Positions 54,914-64,000 of a stretch of DNA of 64,000 bases are shown here, piece after piece. Position 1 is the stretch's first letter, and each line of letters opens with the position of its first letter. The position numbers and the translations under genes are program-made. The notes beneath the pieces are model-generated. The model did not search any database. It worked only from the letters and a program-made list of their open reading frames with translations, and was not told the origin of the DNA. The DNA comes from Duganella zoogloeoides (lineage in GTDB: Bacteria; Pseudomonadota; Gammaproteobacteria; Burkholderiales; Burkholderiaceae_D). Location: the NCBI RefSeq assembly GCF_034479515.1, contig NZ_CP140152.1:992001-1056000 (forward strand). The letters are read 5' to 3'.

Positions 54914-56577
54914 GCGCCAGGCACATTAGGCGAAGCCAGCAAAGCCGGCCCGGCCAACTGGTCGCGCTGGTTGCGTTCGATGTGCTGCGTTGACGGTCCA
55001 TGTGGCCGGTCGCCGCCCAGCCTGAAGGTACCCACCAGGTCACTCATGTGTAAAGCCTGGTGCTTGAGCTGACCGGCGGCAGCGGCCGTTTCCTCCACCA
55101 TCGCCGCATTCTCCTGGGTCATGCGGTCGAGCTGGCCTACTGCAATAGTCACCTGTTCGATGCCATGGCTTTGCTCGGTGGCAGACAGGCTGATGTCGTT
55201 GATGATGCCCACCACGTGATCGACGCTTTGCACGATCTCCTCCATGGTGGCGCCGGCCTGGCGCGCCAGTTTGCCGCCGGCGGCCACATTCGCCATCGAG
55301 GCGTCGATCAGGATCTTGATTTCCCTGGCCGCAGCAGCGCTGCGGTGGGCCAGGGTGCGCACCTCGCTGGCCACCACCGCGAAGCCCTTGCCTTGCTCGC
55401 CTGCGCGCGCCGCTTCGACGGCGGCGTTGAGCGCCAGGATATTGGTCTGGAAGGCGATGGCGTCGATGGTGCCAAGGATCTGCGCGATCTGCTGCGAGCT
55501 GGTGTCGATTGCGCCCATGGTATCGACCACGCTGGCCACCACGCCAGCGCCTTTGCGCGCCACGCTTGATGCCGCCATCGACAGGTCGGCCGCCGTCTGT
55601 GCGGCCTGTGCAGTGCTCTTGACGGCCACCGTCAACTCTTCCATGGAGGCGGCGGTTTGCTCTAGGCTGCCGGCCTGTTCCTCGGTGCGGGCGCTCAGGT
55701 TGGCGTTGGCCGAGGCGATCTCGGCCGAGCCGTCGGCAATCAGGTGCGCCGCTGCGCGCACCTCGCCCACCAGGCGCGCCAGCGCGCGCCGCATTTGCGC
55801 CAGCGAGGCCATCACACTGCCATCCGGCATGCCGGCGGCGCCGTCCTCGTGGCTCAAGTCGCCACCGGCCACCTGTTGCGCTGCCGCGCCCAGCAGCGCC
55901 GGTTCGCTGCCGAGCGCGCGGTGCAGCGTGCGCGAGATCCAGAGCCCGGCCAGCACCGCCGACGCCAGCGCCAGCAGGCAAACCGCGACCTGGCGGTTGC
56001 GCTGCCGGTCGAAATCCGCCGCACCGGCGCGTTGGCGTACGACGGCGCGGGTGTCGGCATACCGCGCATACTCGGCGCTGGCCCGGCCCAGTTGCGCCAG
56101 CAGCGGTTGGCACTCGCGATTGAGCTTGTCGATGGCCTCGATACGCTGGCCGGCCAGGCCCATTGCGACGATGGCTTGCGCCACCGGCCCGTACTGCGCT
56201 TCCACTTGCACCAAAGTCGCGATCAAGGCAGCGGCGGGGCCGGTGATCTCGCGCGACTGCTGCGCGCTGCGCTGCAATTGCTCGAGATAGCCGCTCACTT
56301 CCAGGTGCGCTTGCTGGACGCGCTCCGCCTCGGCAGCCACTTGCCCGGCGTCCTCGAGCAACAGCATATTGCGTGCACCGATGGCACGCTGGTTCACGGC
56401 CTGCTGCAGTTTTGCGACCAGCACCGCGCGGGCGTTGGTCTCGGCCAGGTAACTGTTGAAGCGCTCATCGGCCTGCAGCAGCGAGGTCAGCGCCATGCCT
56501 GACACCAGCAGCACCATGCCGGCCAGCGCGGTAAAGGCGAGCGCCAGTTTTCCTTTGATTGTGCGAATGTGCATCAT
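54898..56577 (-). CDS. Methyl-accepting chemotaxis protein
   Basis: 559 residues. Two transmembrane helices (about 10-30 and 190-210) enclose a four-helix-bundle periplasmic domain. A short HAMP-like stretch leads to a long coiled-coil signalling domain with the conserved hairpin tip ([20 protein letters not shown]). No CheR-binding pentapeptide is at the C-terminus. The start overlaps the stop of the diguanylate cyclase gene (ATGA at 56574-56577), so the two are co-translated. Signal unknown. Confidence 0.93.
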   Translation of the reverse strand: MMHIRTIKGKLALAFTALAGMVLLVSGMALTSLLQADERFNSYLAETNARAVLVAKLQQAVNQRAIGARNMLLLEDAGQVAAEAERVQQAHLEVSGYLEQLQRSAQQSREITGPAAALIATLVQVEAQYGPVAQAIVAMGLAGQRIEAIDKLNRECQPLLAQLGRASAEYARYADTRAVVRQRAGAADFDRQRNRQVAVCLLALASAVLAGLWISRTLHRALGSEPALLGAAAQQVAGGDLSHEDGAAGMPDGSVMASLAQMRRALARLVGEVRAAAHLIADGSAEIASANANLSARTEEQAGSLEQTAASMEELTVAVKSTAQAAQTAADLSMAASSVARKGAGVVASVVDTMGAIDTSSQQIAQILGTIDAIAFQTNILALNAAVEAARAGEQGKGFAVVASEVRTLAHRSAAAAREIKILIDASMANVAAGGKLARQAGATMEEIVQSVDHVVGIINDISLSATEQSHGIEQVTIAVGQLDRMTQENAAMVEETAAAAGQLKHQALHMSDLVGTFRLGGDRPHGPSTQHIERNQRDQLAGPALLASPNVPGAYSPR

Positions 56578-57692
56578 GATGTCGTGCTTTCCAAATGAGG
56601 GTGAGGGTGGAGCCGGGACACGACGGCAACCGGCCCGGGATCGAATTCCACCCGGTCCTTGCCGCCGAGCTTGGCGCGGTAGAGCGCTTCGTCAGCCAGG
56701 CGCATGCAGCGTGAAATATTTTCGTCCTCGAGCACGCAGGCGCCGATGCTCACGGTTACGCGGCGGCCTGCGATGGGCGTGGCGCGCACTGCCTGTAGCA
56801 GGCGTGCGGCGATGGCTTCGGCATCGCCGCGCCGGCCGCGCACCACGATGGCAAATTCTTCGCCGCCCAGGCGCCCGTGCGGCAGGCCGCCAGCCACGTC
56901 CCCGATGATGGCGCCCACCTGCCTGAGCACGGCGTCGCCCGTGTCGTGGCCGGCCTCGTCGTTGACGCGCTTGAAATCGTCGATATCGAGCATCAGCAGG
57001 TAACCGTCCAGCTGGCGGCGCTGGAGCGCCAGGGTGACTGCTTCCATGAACCAGCGGCGGTTGGGAATCGCGGTCAGGTGGTCCTTGTAGGCCATGTCCA
57101 CCAGGCGCAGGGTGCATACCTGGTTCAGGTGCCGCAACCGGTGCAGGAACATGCTGATCAACAAACCGATCAGCATTGCCGAACCGATCAGCAATTGCGG
57201 CCACAGGCCATGGCCGTGGGCAAACACCGACGTGTGCAAGTCGATCGGGAGCACTTTCCACATCACCGCCATCAGCAGCAGGTACATGAGCGGTCCGCTG
57301 ATGATGACCGCGACCGAGACAGCCATCAGCGCGCCGAGCGGCAGCGTCCAGTAGGGTGCACGCTCGGTCGCGACCAGGATCAGGCGAAAGCCGGCGCCGG
57401 CAAACAGCATCGATGAAAATCCGCCGATGTTGAGATGCACATGGTTTCGGCTGAGATGGCTGATCAGGATGCCCAACAGCAGGCCCAGCACGCAGGCGCT
57501 GAAGCTTGTTCCGATATCGAGCACGAAGGGTGGCGCCGCAGCATATGCCGCCAGCAATCCTGTCAGCGCGATCCATTGCAGCGACAGGCTGGGCGTTTTC
57601 AATTCCTGGAGAAAATACTGCTTGCGCGATAGTTCGTTCAAATTCAAATCGAGAATGCCGGAAATCTCGTTAATTCTGCGTGCAATGATCAT
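56574..57692 (-). CDS. Membrane diguanylate cyclase (GGDEF)
   Basis: 372 residues from ATG 57692. About six N-terminal membrane helices ([30 protein letters not shown] and others) precede a GGDEF domain: [26 protein letters not shown], and the active site RLGGEEF (GGEEF at 276-280), then SIGAC. It makes cyclic di-GMP. No obvious inhibitory RxxD stands before the GGEEF. The start at 57692 has GAGAAGG upstream; in-frame ATGs at 57722 and 57779 are possible. It overlaps the following MCP gene by 4 nt. Confidence 0.9.
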   Translation of the reverse strand: MIIARRINEISGILDLNLNELSRKQYFLQELKTPSLSLQWIALTGLLAAYAAAPPFVLDIGTSFSACVLGLLLGILISHLSRNHVHLNIGGFSSMLFAGAGFRLILVATERAPYWTLPLGALMAVSVAVIISGPLMYLLLMAVMWKVLPIDLHTSVFAHGHGLWPQLLIGSAMLIGLLISMFLHRLRHLNQVCTLRLVDMAYKDHLTAIPNRRWFMEAVTLALQRRQLDGYLLMLDIDDFKRVNDEAGHDTGDAVLRQVGAIIGDVAGGLPHGRLGGEEFAIVVRGRRGDAEAIAARLLQAVRATPIAGRRVTVSIGACVLEDENISRCMRLADEALYRAKLGGKDRVEFDPGPVAVVSRLHPHPHLESTTS

Positions 57693-57861
57693 GTGTGTCG
57701 CCTTCTCAATTGGTGCACTCATGAGGCTGGCGTTCAACCAGTGGTGGTAGTTTCCTTGTGGAAAATTTGAGCCGAGCATAGCGCGTCCGCAACAGCGCGG
57801 CCACTACACCATGGTTCTATTGATCGCCCGCTGGTGCGCCGGTATATTGATGTGTCAGGAA

Positions 57862-59874
57862 ATGCAGAAAGCCACCATGCAGCGCGCAGTAAAGGGAATA
57901 AACATAGCAGCAGCATGGTACTGGCTGGCCGCGCTGATGGTCATGGCCATCCCGGCCGCAGCCGCAGCCCCCCACCAGCAAGCGTTTTACGACGTGGCCG
58001 ACGCTGGCCAACTGGGGGTGATCCTGCGCTACGACCTGTTCGAAGACCGCTCGGCCAGGCAGACGATTGCGGACGTGCACAACCAGGCCGGCTGGCGCCA
58101 TGCCAGTGGAAAATCGCCGCGCTTTGGCTTTACCGGTTCGGCGTGGTGGGTGCGGCTGGAACTGGGCAACTCGTCCACGCAGGAACAAAGCGTGGTGCTC
58201 GACCTGAAGACGCCCTTGCAGGATTACGTGGACTGGTATGTGTTCGACGCCGAGCTCGACCAGTTGAAGACCAGCGTTGCCAGCGGCGACCGGCGGCCGT
58301 TCGACTTTCGTTATCAGCGCAATCACACGCTGTCGTTGCCGCTGACCGTGCGTCCGGGCGAGCACCTGCAGGTGTACCTGCACATGGCTTCGCATGACGG
58401 CTTTCTCGAGTCGCCGCCGCTGTCCCTGCTGGCAGCGCAAGACTTCATGGCGTATCGTTCGCTGGAAAAATTCTACCTGGGCGCGTATTTCGGCTGCCTG
58501 CTGGCGTTTTGCCTGTGCAGCCTGTTCCTGTACGGGCTGACGCGGGAAAATACCTACCTGCTGTTTTCAGCCTTTTTGTTTCTCACCGTGTGCACCAACC
58601 TGGTGTACTACGGCGTCAGCGCCGAGCTGCTGCTGCGCACCTATCCCGAGGCCAACAACCTGGTATTGCTGACCTGCTTTTCCATGGGCGGCGGCTTTTT
58701 CTTTCTGTTCGCCCGCCAGTTCCTGCGGCTGGCGGCACACACGCCGTCCTTGCTGATCTGCCTTTACGACATCGTGATCTGCCTGTTGTTCGCTGCCGTG
58801 ACGTGGATATTCATGGCCGGCTATGCGGTGGCCTACGCGGTCATCGGCCACTTGATGCTGATCGATATCGTGTTGCTGGCGATGCTGGCAATCCGCCTGT
58901 GCTGGCAGAAAAATATCGACGCGCTGTTTTTCTTTGTTGCCTTTTTTCCGATGGGCGTGTCGCTCAGCATGAAGCTGCTCAGCCTGAACAATGTGTTCAC
59001 CGTCCAGTATCTTTTGGAGAAGAATTTCTACCTGGCGCAGACGACGATCTTTGCCGTGGTGGCGCTCGGCTTTTCCATTGCCCACTCGATGAAAACCTTG
59101 CGCCTGGCCATGCATAACGCCCGCTCGCGCGAGCTGGAAGCGGCCATCGCCCTCAAGGACAGCGAAGTGAAAATGTTCCACCTGGCGCGGGTGACCATGG
59201 CCGGGGAAATGACGGGCGCGGTGGCGCACGAGTTGAGCCAGCCGCTGAGTTCGATCCTCACCAACAGCCAGGCGGCGGAAATGATGATCAAGAGCCACCG
59301 GCTCGACCCTGCCGCCCACCTGGCGATCGTGCTCGACATCATCCACCAGGCCCAGATGGCCACCGCCGTAATCGTCCGCGTCCGCCGTTTGTTGTTCCCT
59401 GGCACCCAGGCCGCAGACAAGGTGTATGTGTCCAGGGTGTATGCCACGGTGCAAACGCTGCTGCGCCACGACTTTACGCAAAAGCAGATCGTGGTGCACG
59501 AGCAATGCGAGCCCGGCCTGTATATCCGGGGTGACGCCATCCAGTTGCAGCAGGTGCTCGTCAACCTGCTGATGAACGCGGTCGATGCCGTCAAGGACTT
59601 GCCGCCGGCACGGCGCACCATCACCTTGTCGGCACGCCGCGCCGGCGCGCGGTTTGCCTTGTTGTCGGTGGCCGATACCGGCTGCGGTTTCCCCACCAGT
59701 TGCCAGGCCGAGATTTTTGCGGCGTTCTTCACCACCAAGGAGGGCGGACTGGGACTGGGCCTCAATATTTGCAAAAAAATCGTCAATGCCCACGGCGGCG
59801 AGATCACGGCCCAGCCGCTCGTTCCTGTCGGCTCTCTTGTAGAATTCACCATGCCCCTCGATGACCCCCGCTAA
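57862..59874 (+). CDS. 7TMR-DISM sensor histidine kinase
   Basis: 670 residues. A signal anchor, then an extracellular 7TMR-DISMED2 domain (about 40-185; FGFTGSAWWVRLELGN), seven transmembrane helices (about 195-410), a short coiled coil, HisKA with His456 in GAVAHELSQPLSS, and a HATPase domain (QQVLVNLLMNAVDAV, GLGLGLNICKKI). It probably senses a carbohydrate-like ligand and phosphorylates the next gene product. The kinase sequence resembles FixL-type kinases. In-frame starts at 57811 and 57877 also exist. It diverges from the cyclase-MCP pair. Confidence 0.9.
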   Translation: MQKATMQRAVKGINIAAAWYWLAALMVMAIPAAAAAPHQQAFYDVADAGQLGVILRYDLFEDRSARQTIADVHNQAGWRHASGKSPRFGFTGSAWWVRLELGNSSTQEQSVVLDLKTPLQDYVDWYVFDAELDQLKTSVASGDRRPFDFRYQRNHTLSLPLTVRPGEHLQVYLHMASHDGFLESPPLSLLAAQDFMAYRSLEKFYLGAYFGCLLAFCLCSLFLYGLTRENTYLLFSAFLFLTVCTNLVYYGVSAELLLRTYPEANNLVLLTCFSMGGGFFFLFARQFLRLAAHTPSLLICLYDIVICLLFAAVTWIFMAGYAVAYAVIGHLMLIDIVLLAMLAIRLCWQKNIDALFFFVAFFPMGVSLSMKLLSLNNVFTVQYLLEKNFYLAQTTIFAVVALGFSIAHSMKTLRLAMHNARSRELEAAIALKDSEVKMFHLARVTMAGEMTGAVAHELSQPLSSILTNSQAAEMMIKSHRLDPAAHLAIVLDIIHQAQMATAVIVRVRRLLFPGTQAADKVYVSRVYATVQTLLRHDFTQKQIVVHEQCEPGLYIRGDAIQLQQVLVNLLMNAVDAVKDLPPARRTITLSARRAGARFALLSVADTGCGFPTSCQAEIFAAFFTTKEGGLGLGLNICKKIVNAHGGEITAQPLVPVGSLVEFTMPLDDPR

Positions 59875-60493
59875 GCCCCCCTGCGTGTTCCTGATCGACG
59901 ACGATCCCTTCATCCTGCGCTCGGTGGAGCGCCTGTTTTTCGCCACGTCGTATGTAATCGAACCTTATGGCTCGGCGCGACTGTTCCTCGAACATGCCGA
60001 CCTCGGACGCCATGGCTGCATCATCCTCGACATCTCCATGCCGGACATGCCGGGACCGGCATTGCAGGAACACCTACTGCGCTGCCGCTCACTGCTGCCG
60101 ATCATTTTCCTGACCGGCAACGGCGACGTCGCCAATAGCGTACGCGCCATGAAGCTGGGCGCCTGCGACTTTCTGACCAAGCCGGTAGAGGCGGATGTCT
60201 TGCTCGATTCGGTAGAGCTCGCCTTGGCATTGAACCGCAAGCGCCTCGATGAGCGCGACCTGGTTGAAGCGATCCAGGCGCGGTTGAGCCAGTTGACCCG
60301 GCGTGAACGCCAGGTGCTGGACCTGGTGGTAGCCGGCCGGCTCAACAAGCAGATCGCAGCGGAGCTGGGCACGGTCGAACACACGATCAAGCTGCATCGC
60401 GCCAGCGTGATGCGCAAGATGGCGGCCGACTCGATTTCCGACCTGGTGACTGCCGTCAATACCTTGCGGCTGCTGCGGCCCGAAGCGGAATAA
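59861..60493 (+). CDS. FixJ/NarL-type response regulator
   Basis: 210 residues. A receiver domain with the acidic pocket LIDDD, phospho-acceptor Asp57 (IILDISMPD), Thr85 and Lys107 (FLTKP), and a LuxR-type helix-turn-helix (LTRRERQVLDLVVAGRLNKQIAAELG, VEHTIKLHRASVMRKM). It overlaps the kinase gene by 14 nt, so they form a pair. Targets are unknown; the divergent cyclase-MCP operon and the phasin are candidates by position. Confidence 0.95.
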   Translation: MTPAKPPCVFLIDDDPFILRSVERLFFATSYVIEPYGSARLFLEHADLGRHGCIILDISMPDMPGPALQEHLLRCRSLLPIIFLTGNGDVANSVRAMKLGACDFLTKPVEADVLLDSVELALALNRKRLDERDLVEAIQARLSQLTRRERQVLDLVVAGRLNKQIAAELGTVEHTIKLHRASVMRKMAADSISDLVTAVNTLRLLRPEAE

Positions 60494-60520
60494 AAAAAAG
60501 CCCCGGAGTCCGGGGCTTTC
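60490..60520. terminator. Terminator shared by the regulator and phasin genes
   Basis: A 10-bp stem (60497-60506 with 60510-60519) with a 3-nt loop. The A-run at its left gives a long T-run on the minus strand, so it mainly ends the phasin transcript; on the plus strand only TTTC follows. A second 7-bp hairpin lies at 60526-60541. Confidence 0.85.
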
Positions 60521-60560
60521 AAGGTCGTCCGCGAGCGGACGAGGAGGAGGTTGCTACTGA

Positions 60561-61121
60561 TCAGGCACGTACCGGCGCGGCTTTGGCGGCAGCGGCGGTG
60601 AACTGGCTGACGGCCTGGTTCAGGTTGGTTTCGATCGACTCGGCGGCTTGCTTGGCGGTACGGGTCATTTGCTCGTAACCGGCATTGGCGTTGCCGATGG
60701 CCGATTTGAACAGGGCGATCGCGTTTTCGCTGCCGGCCGGGGCGTTCTTGCTCACTTCTTCCACCAGCGAAATGACTTTGCGGTTGGTTTCGGCGATTTG
60801 CGTTTCGGCAGCTTTGCTGAACTCGGCGCCGGTGCTCGAAGCGATGGTGGCCAGGTGACGGCTGTAAGCCAGGGTTTTTTCAGCATTCGGCTGGGCTTGA
60901 GCAGAAGCCAGCGCGAAGAATTCTTGCGGGTCTTTGGCCGACAGCAGTTGCTTGGCGGTGTTCGACGATTCTTCCAGCGAAGCTTTGGCGGCGGTCAGGT
61001 TCAGGTCAACCAGTTTTTCGACGCCTTCGAATGCTTTGTTGGTCAGTGCCGAGAAGATGGCGAACTGGGCTTCGAAGTTGGCTTTGGTCGCATTGGAAAA
61101 TTGCTCAGGGATCGAAAACAT
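60561..61121 (-). CDS. phaP: Phasin (polyhydroxyalkanoate granule protein)
   Basis: 186 residues, almost entirely amphipathic helix without Cys or Trp. The start [20 protein letters not shown] and ELVDLNL-like core ([20 protein letters not shown]) are typical of the PhaP family, and the C-terminus is Ala-rich. It coats PHA storage granules and controls their size. No PHA synthase is nearby. CTGGAGAG precedes the ATG. Confidence 0.93.
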   Translation of the reverse strand: MFSIPEQFSNATKANFEAQFAIFSALTNKAFEGVEKLVDLNLTAAKASLEESSNTAKQLLSAKDPQEFFALASAQAQPNAEKTLAYSRHLATIASSTGAEFSKAAETQIAETNRKVISLVEEVSKNAPAGSENAIALFKSAIGNANAGYEQMTRTAKQAAESIETNLNQAVSQFTAAAAKAAPVRA

Positions 61122-61500
61122 TTAACTCTCCAGAAAATAGGGCTTGAATGAGGTTTCTTACTGTTTTTACTGTCGGTGCGAAACGACCAGAACAGACCAG
61201 AATGCAGTCATCCACGTTTCAGACCGAATCACAAATTGTGCAACGCAACAAGACCGATTTTACGGCCTTCAAAAATTAAGTCAAGCGATTTTTTGTGCGT
61301 TGCATCAAGGCATGAGTGTTAGTTTCAGGTAAGCAAAGCGACTGCCGGTTATTTGTTTCCTTGCAAGTAAATATCCATGCGGAACCGCGCCATGACTGGC
61401 CTCCGGCGGCTCTTCCCCATGAGGCTGCCTCTCCCGTGCTAGACTCGACGAGCACCTGTTCGGCATAGCCGATATCCTATTAGACTGATAGTAACTTGAC
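61122..61500. other. Intergenic region between phasin and EamA genes (379 nt)
   Basis: No gene seen. It contains the phasin promoter and two copies of a 9-bp motif on the left half, and the EamA promoter somewhere on the right. The sequence before the EamA ATG has no Shine-Dalgarno. Confidence 0.6.
61239..61304 (-). promoter_or_regulatory. Phasin promoter flanked by an inverted pair of 9-bp motifs
   Basis: On the minus strand TTGACT (61284-61279), a 16-nt spacer and TAAAAT (61262-61257). TGCGTTGCA occurs on the plus strand at 61296-61304, upstream of the -35, and on the minus strand at 61239-61247, at about +3 to +11. A repressor such as PhaR, which is known to bind TGC-rich sites at phasin genes, is a good candidate. 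Confidence 0.6.
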
Positions 61501-62409
61501 ATGCCTGACCCGTCCGCCGCCGTCACCGCTCCCCGCACCGCTTCTTTTCTGTCGCCAATTCCGTTGTTTTTCGTGTTTTTGTGGAGCAGCGGTTTCATCG
61601 TTGCCAAGTTCGGCCTGCCTTACGCGCCGCCGCTGACCTTTATCGTCCTGCGTTTTCTGGGCGTGCTGGCTATCCTGGCGCCACTGGTATTGCTGTTGCG
61701 TGCGCCCTGGCCGCACGGCAAGGTACTGCACATTGCGCTAGCCGGCGTGTTGCTGCACGCCGGCTACCTGGGCGGCGTGTGGTGCGCGATCAAGCTGGGC
61801 ATGCCGGCCGGTCTGTCGGCCCTGATCGTGGGCATGCAGCCGATCCTGACCGCGTTTGCCGCGCCGCTGATCGGCGAAACCGTGCGGCCGCGCCAGTGGC
61901 TGGGACTATTGTTCGGCATTGGCGGGGTGGCGCTGGTGGTTGCAGCCAAGATCGAGCTGGTCGGCCTGTCGTTTGCGGCGATTGCCCTGTGCGTGCTGGC
62001 GCTGGTATCGATTACCGCCGGCACCTTGTACCAGAAACGTTATTGCCCACAATTCGACTTGCGCACCGGCACGGTGATCCAGTTTACGGCGTCCACCATG
62101 GTGATCTTGCCGCTGGCTATCATTTTTGAAGGGATGGGGCCGGACTTTGCTGCGGTGCAGTGGACGCCGCACTTTATCGGCGCGCTGGCCTGGGCGGTGC
62201 TGGCGGTGTCGATCGGCGCGATCTTCCTGCTGTTCGCGCTGATCCGCCGCAGCGACGCCACTCAAGTGACCAGCTTGCTTTATCTGACGCCGCCGACCAC
62301 CGCGCTGATGGCGTGGCTGATGTTCGGCGAAGCGTTCAACGCCCTCGGCATGGCTGGCATGGCGCTGGCCGTCGCCGGGGTATTCTTTGTTGTCAGTAAA
62401 TCGAAATAA
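61501..62409 (+). CDS. EamA-family (DMT) transporter
   Basis: 302 residues with ten predicted transmembrane helices in two EamA repeats (FFVFLWSSGFIVAKFGLPYAPP; GMPAGLSALIVGMQPILTAF; SLLYLTPPTTALMAWLMFGE). Probably exports amino acids or other metabolites; the substrate cannot be told. No ribosome site precedes the ATG. The nitroreductase follows after 13 nt on the same strand. Confidence 0.9.
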   Translation: MPDPSAAVTAPRTASFLSPIPLFFVFLWSSGFIVAKFGLPYAPPLTFIVLRFLGVLAILAPLVLLLRAPWPHGKVLHIALAGVLLHAGYLGGVWCAIKLGMPAGLSALIVGMQPILTAFAAPLIGETVRPRQWLGLLFGIGGVALVVAAKIELVGLSFAAIALCVLALVSITAGTLYQKRYCPQFDLRTGTVIQFTASTMVILPLAIIFEGMGPDFAAVQWTPHFIGALAWAVLAVSIGAIFLLFALIRRSDATQVTSLLYLTPPTTALMAWLMFGEAFNALGMAGMALAVAGVFFVVSKSK

Positions 62410-62422
62410 GGAAAAACCAGTG

Positions 62423-63112
62423 ATGACTCCCGAACAACAGGCGGTGGACGCCGCCATCACGTCGCGCCGCTCGATCCGCGCCTACCTGCCGCAAGCGGTC
62501 GCGCGCGAAGACATCGCCCACATCCTGCAGGTGGCGGGCAGGGCGCCGTCGGGCACCAATACCCAGCCGTGGAAAGTGTATGTGCTCGAAGGCGAGGCCA
62601 AGCGGTCACTGTCGGATGCCATCCTGGCCCTGCATAACGACCCGGCGCAGGCGCGCCAGCACACCGAGGAATACGCCTACTATCCAACTGAGTGGAAGTC
62701 GCCGTTCATCGACCGCCGCCGCAAGGTGGGCTGGGACCTGTACGCGCTGCTGGGCCTCACGCGCGACAACAAGGCCGGCATGGCCGCCCAACACGGCAAG
62801 AATTACGACTTTTTCGGCGCGCCGGTGGGACTGATCTTTACCATCGACCGGGTGATGGCGCAGGGTTCGTGGCTCGACTACGGCATGTTCCTGCAAAGCG
62901 TGATGGTCGCTGCGCGCGGCCGTGGGCTAGATACCTGTCCACAGGCCGCGTTTACCCAGTATCATCGGGTGATTGCCGCCCAGTTGGCGCTGCCCGACCA
63001 TGAAATGGTGGTCTGCGGCATGGCCCTTGGCTATGCCGATGTGAGCAAGGTCGAGAACACCTTGGTCACCGAGCGCATGGCGCTCGACGAATTTGTTAAA
63101 TTTATTTCGTGA
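62423..63112 (+). CDS. Nitroreductase-family flavoprotein
   Basis: 229 residues. FMN-binding elements SRRSIRAYLPQAV, GRAPSGTNTQPWKVYVL, and VCGMALGYAD near the C-terminus. It reduces nitro groups or quinones with NAD(P)H; the natural substrate is unknown. ATG 62423 follows an AAGGA site. Likely co-transcribed with the EamA gene. Confidence 0.92.
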   Translation: MTPEQQAVDAAITSRRSIRAYLPQAVAREDIAHILQVAGRAPSGTNTQPWKVYVLEGEAKRSLSDAILALHNDPAQARQHTEEYAYYPTEWKSPFIDRRRKVGWDLYALLGLTRDNKAGMAAQHGKNYDFFGAPVGLIFTIDRVMAQGSWLDYGMFLQSVMVAARGRGLDTCPQAAFTQYHRVIAAQLALPDHEMVVCGMALGYADVSKVENTLVTERMALDEFVKFIS

Positions 63113-63260
63113 TATCTGTTTGAACACGCGTTGCGATTCGCATATGGCGGATCCGCAACCAATCTGGTCAGCAGGGAGAATTTTGCTTGCGCTGGCGCAG
63201 CATTTTGCTACACTGCAACGATCAATTTGTGACTTTTGTTTGTTCTTCCTGGGGAAATGA

Positions 63261-64000
63261 ATGTATAAACTAGCGCTCAGTGCCGTCATTTCGCTGATGT
63301 TTGCCTCCGCCGGCCTGACCACGGCCAGCATCGCTCACGCAGAAACTGCCACGCCCAAGAAGGCACAAGTCAAAAAAACCAAGGCGCGCCAGACCGTGCG
63401 CCTGTCCGCGCCCCGGGTGGAAGGCCGCGTGGTCAAGCGTATTACACGCGTCAATGGCCGCAAGAAAGTCAGCTACCAGCGCCTGATCACGGCCGCCCCG
63501 GCGTTTGCCACCATGGGCGACCTGGCCGGCCTGTCCGCCACCCGCGATCCGCTCGACCTGAAATCGAACGTGGCGCTGGTGCTCGACCAGGCCAATTCGG
63601 AAGTGCTGTTTGAAAAGAATTCCAACATCGCTTTGCCGATCGCCTCGATCACCAAGATGATGACCGGTCTGGTCGTGGTGGAAGCGAACCAGGACATGGA
63701 TGAAGTGCTGACCGTGACCGACGACGACGTCGATCGCGCCAAGTTCAGCAGCTCGCGCCTGCGCGTGGGCGCCCAGCTGACGCGCGCCAACATGCTGCAT
63801 ATCGCCTTGATGAGTTCGGAAAACCGCGCTGCGTCGGCACTGGGCCGCAACTATCCGGGTGGCAAGCCTGCGTTTGTCGAAGCCATGAACGCCAAGGCGC
63901 GCGAACTGGGCATGAGCGACACCCATTACGTCGATTCGAGCGGCCTGTCGAAAATGAATGTGGCCAGCGCGCGCGACCTGGCCAAGCTGGCGATTGCCGC
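63261..64000 (+). CDS. D-alanyl-D-alanine endopeptidase/carboxypeptidase (PBP7-like), 5' part
   Basis: The first 246 codons are in the window; the gene runs off the right edge. A signal peptide (ending AHA), then a basic linker of about 60 residues, then the S11 peptidase domain with the nucleophile Ser129 in SITKM and the second motif SSEN, followed by YVDSSGLS. It trims peptidoglycan crosslinks or stem peptides in the periplasm. GGGGAAATGA precedes the ATG. Confidence 0.92.
   Translation, partial: MYKLALSAVISLMFASAGLTTASIAHAETATPKKAQVKKTKARQTVRLSAPRVEGRVVKRITRVNGRKKVSYQRLITAAPAFATMGDLAGLSATRDPLDLKSNVALVLDQANSEVLFEKNSNIALPIASITKMMTGLVVVEANQDMDEVLTVTDDDVDRAKFSSSRLRVGAQLTRANMLHIALMSSENRAASALGRNYPGGKPAFVEAMNAKARELGMSDTHYVDSSGLSKMNVASARDLAKLAIA

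Noticed and set aside
63144..63154. GGCGGATCCGC shared with the palindrome before the desaturase gene (45497-45508)
   Set aside because: An 11-nt GC-rich match without other shared context is plausible by chance; not enough for a regulon claim.

Overview
The window looks like a chromosomal segment of a high-GC betaproteobacterium of the family Oxalobacteraceae (Massilia/Duganella/Janthinobacterium type). This is inferred from the pdh operon with a lipoyl domain on E3, the prlC-holC neighbourhood, the phasin, the branched-chain amino acid operon and the REP-like palindromes. It is not confirmed by any search. Most of it is ordinary core genome on both strands. I see no CRISPR array, prophage, rRNA or conjugative module. 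Both ends cut a gene: ilvD on the left and a D-Ala-D-Ala endopeptidase on the right.

Layout. 0-7 kb: end of ilvD, a small cytochrome c, an orphan branched-chain amino acid binding protein, and a minus-strand folD-prlC-holC-hypothetical cluster. 7-13.6 kb: aceE-aceF-lpdA, with a good sigma70 promoter, a terminator, and a REP doublet between aceE and aceF. 13.6-22.2 kb: a PhzF-like isomerase, a hicAB toxin-antitoxin pair with a palindromic operator, a YeeE/YedE (thiosulfate-type) transporter, a cytochrome c-sorbosone dehydrogenase fusion, a PACE efflux pump divergent from its likely LysR regulator, an M20 peptidase and a DsbA. 22.2-31 kb: a TetR-controlled EmrA-EmrB-outer-membrane efflux operon, a second REP doublet, two exported zinc peptidases and a BON protein with three Cys-x10-Cys repeats. 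31-36 kb: an MFS carrier, an intact IS4-family element inserted in one arm of a long palindrome, and an S9 peptidase.

36-50 kb: a periplasmic solute-binding protein, a MOSC-alkyltransferase-like fusion, tRNA-Lys with its own promoter and terminator, a GspE-type ATPase, a spermidine-synthase-like protein, a glycine-zipper protein, a barstar-like protein, purN, an RNA methyltransferase, an MscS channel, a desaturase, rpmB-rpmG, radC, a CLC transporter and fkpB-ispH. 51-55 kb: livHMGF behind a sigma54-type promoter and a terminator-like leader hairpin. 55-60.5 kb: a signalling block with a diguanylate cyclase overlapping an MCP, divergent from a 7TMR-DISM histidine kinase overlapping a FixJ-type regulator. 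60.5-64 kb: a phasin whose promoter is flanked by an inverted pair of 9-bp motifs, an EamA carrier, a nitroreductase and the start of a PBP7-like peptidase.

I found no clear multi-gene novel system. The most unusual items are the MOSC/alkyltransferase-like fusion (36.8-37.5 kb), the sigma54 promoter with attenuator-like leader before livHMGF, the PhzF homologue with Cys in place of the catalytic Glu, the phasin operator pair, and the near-identical lipoyl repeats shared by aceF and lpdA.
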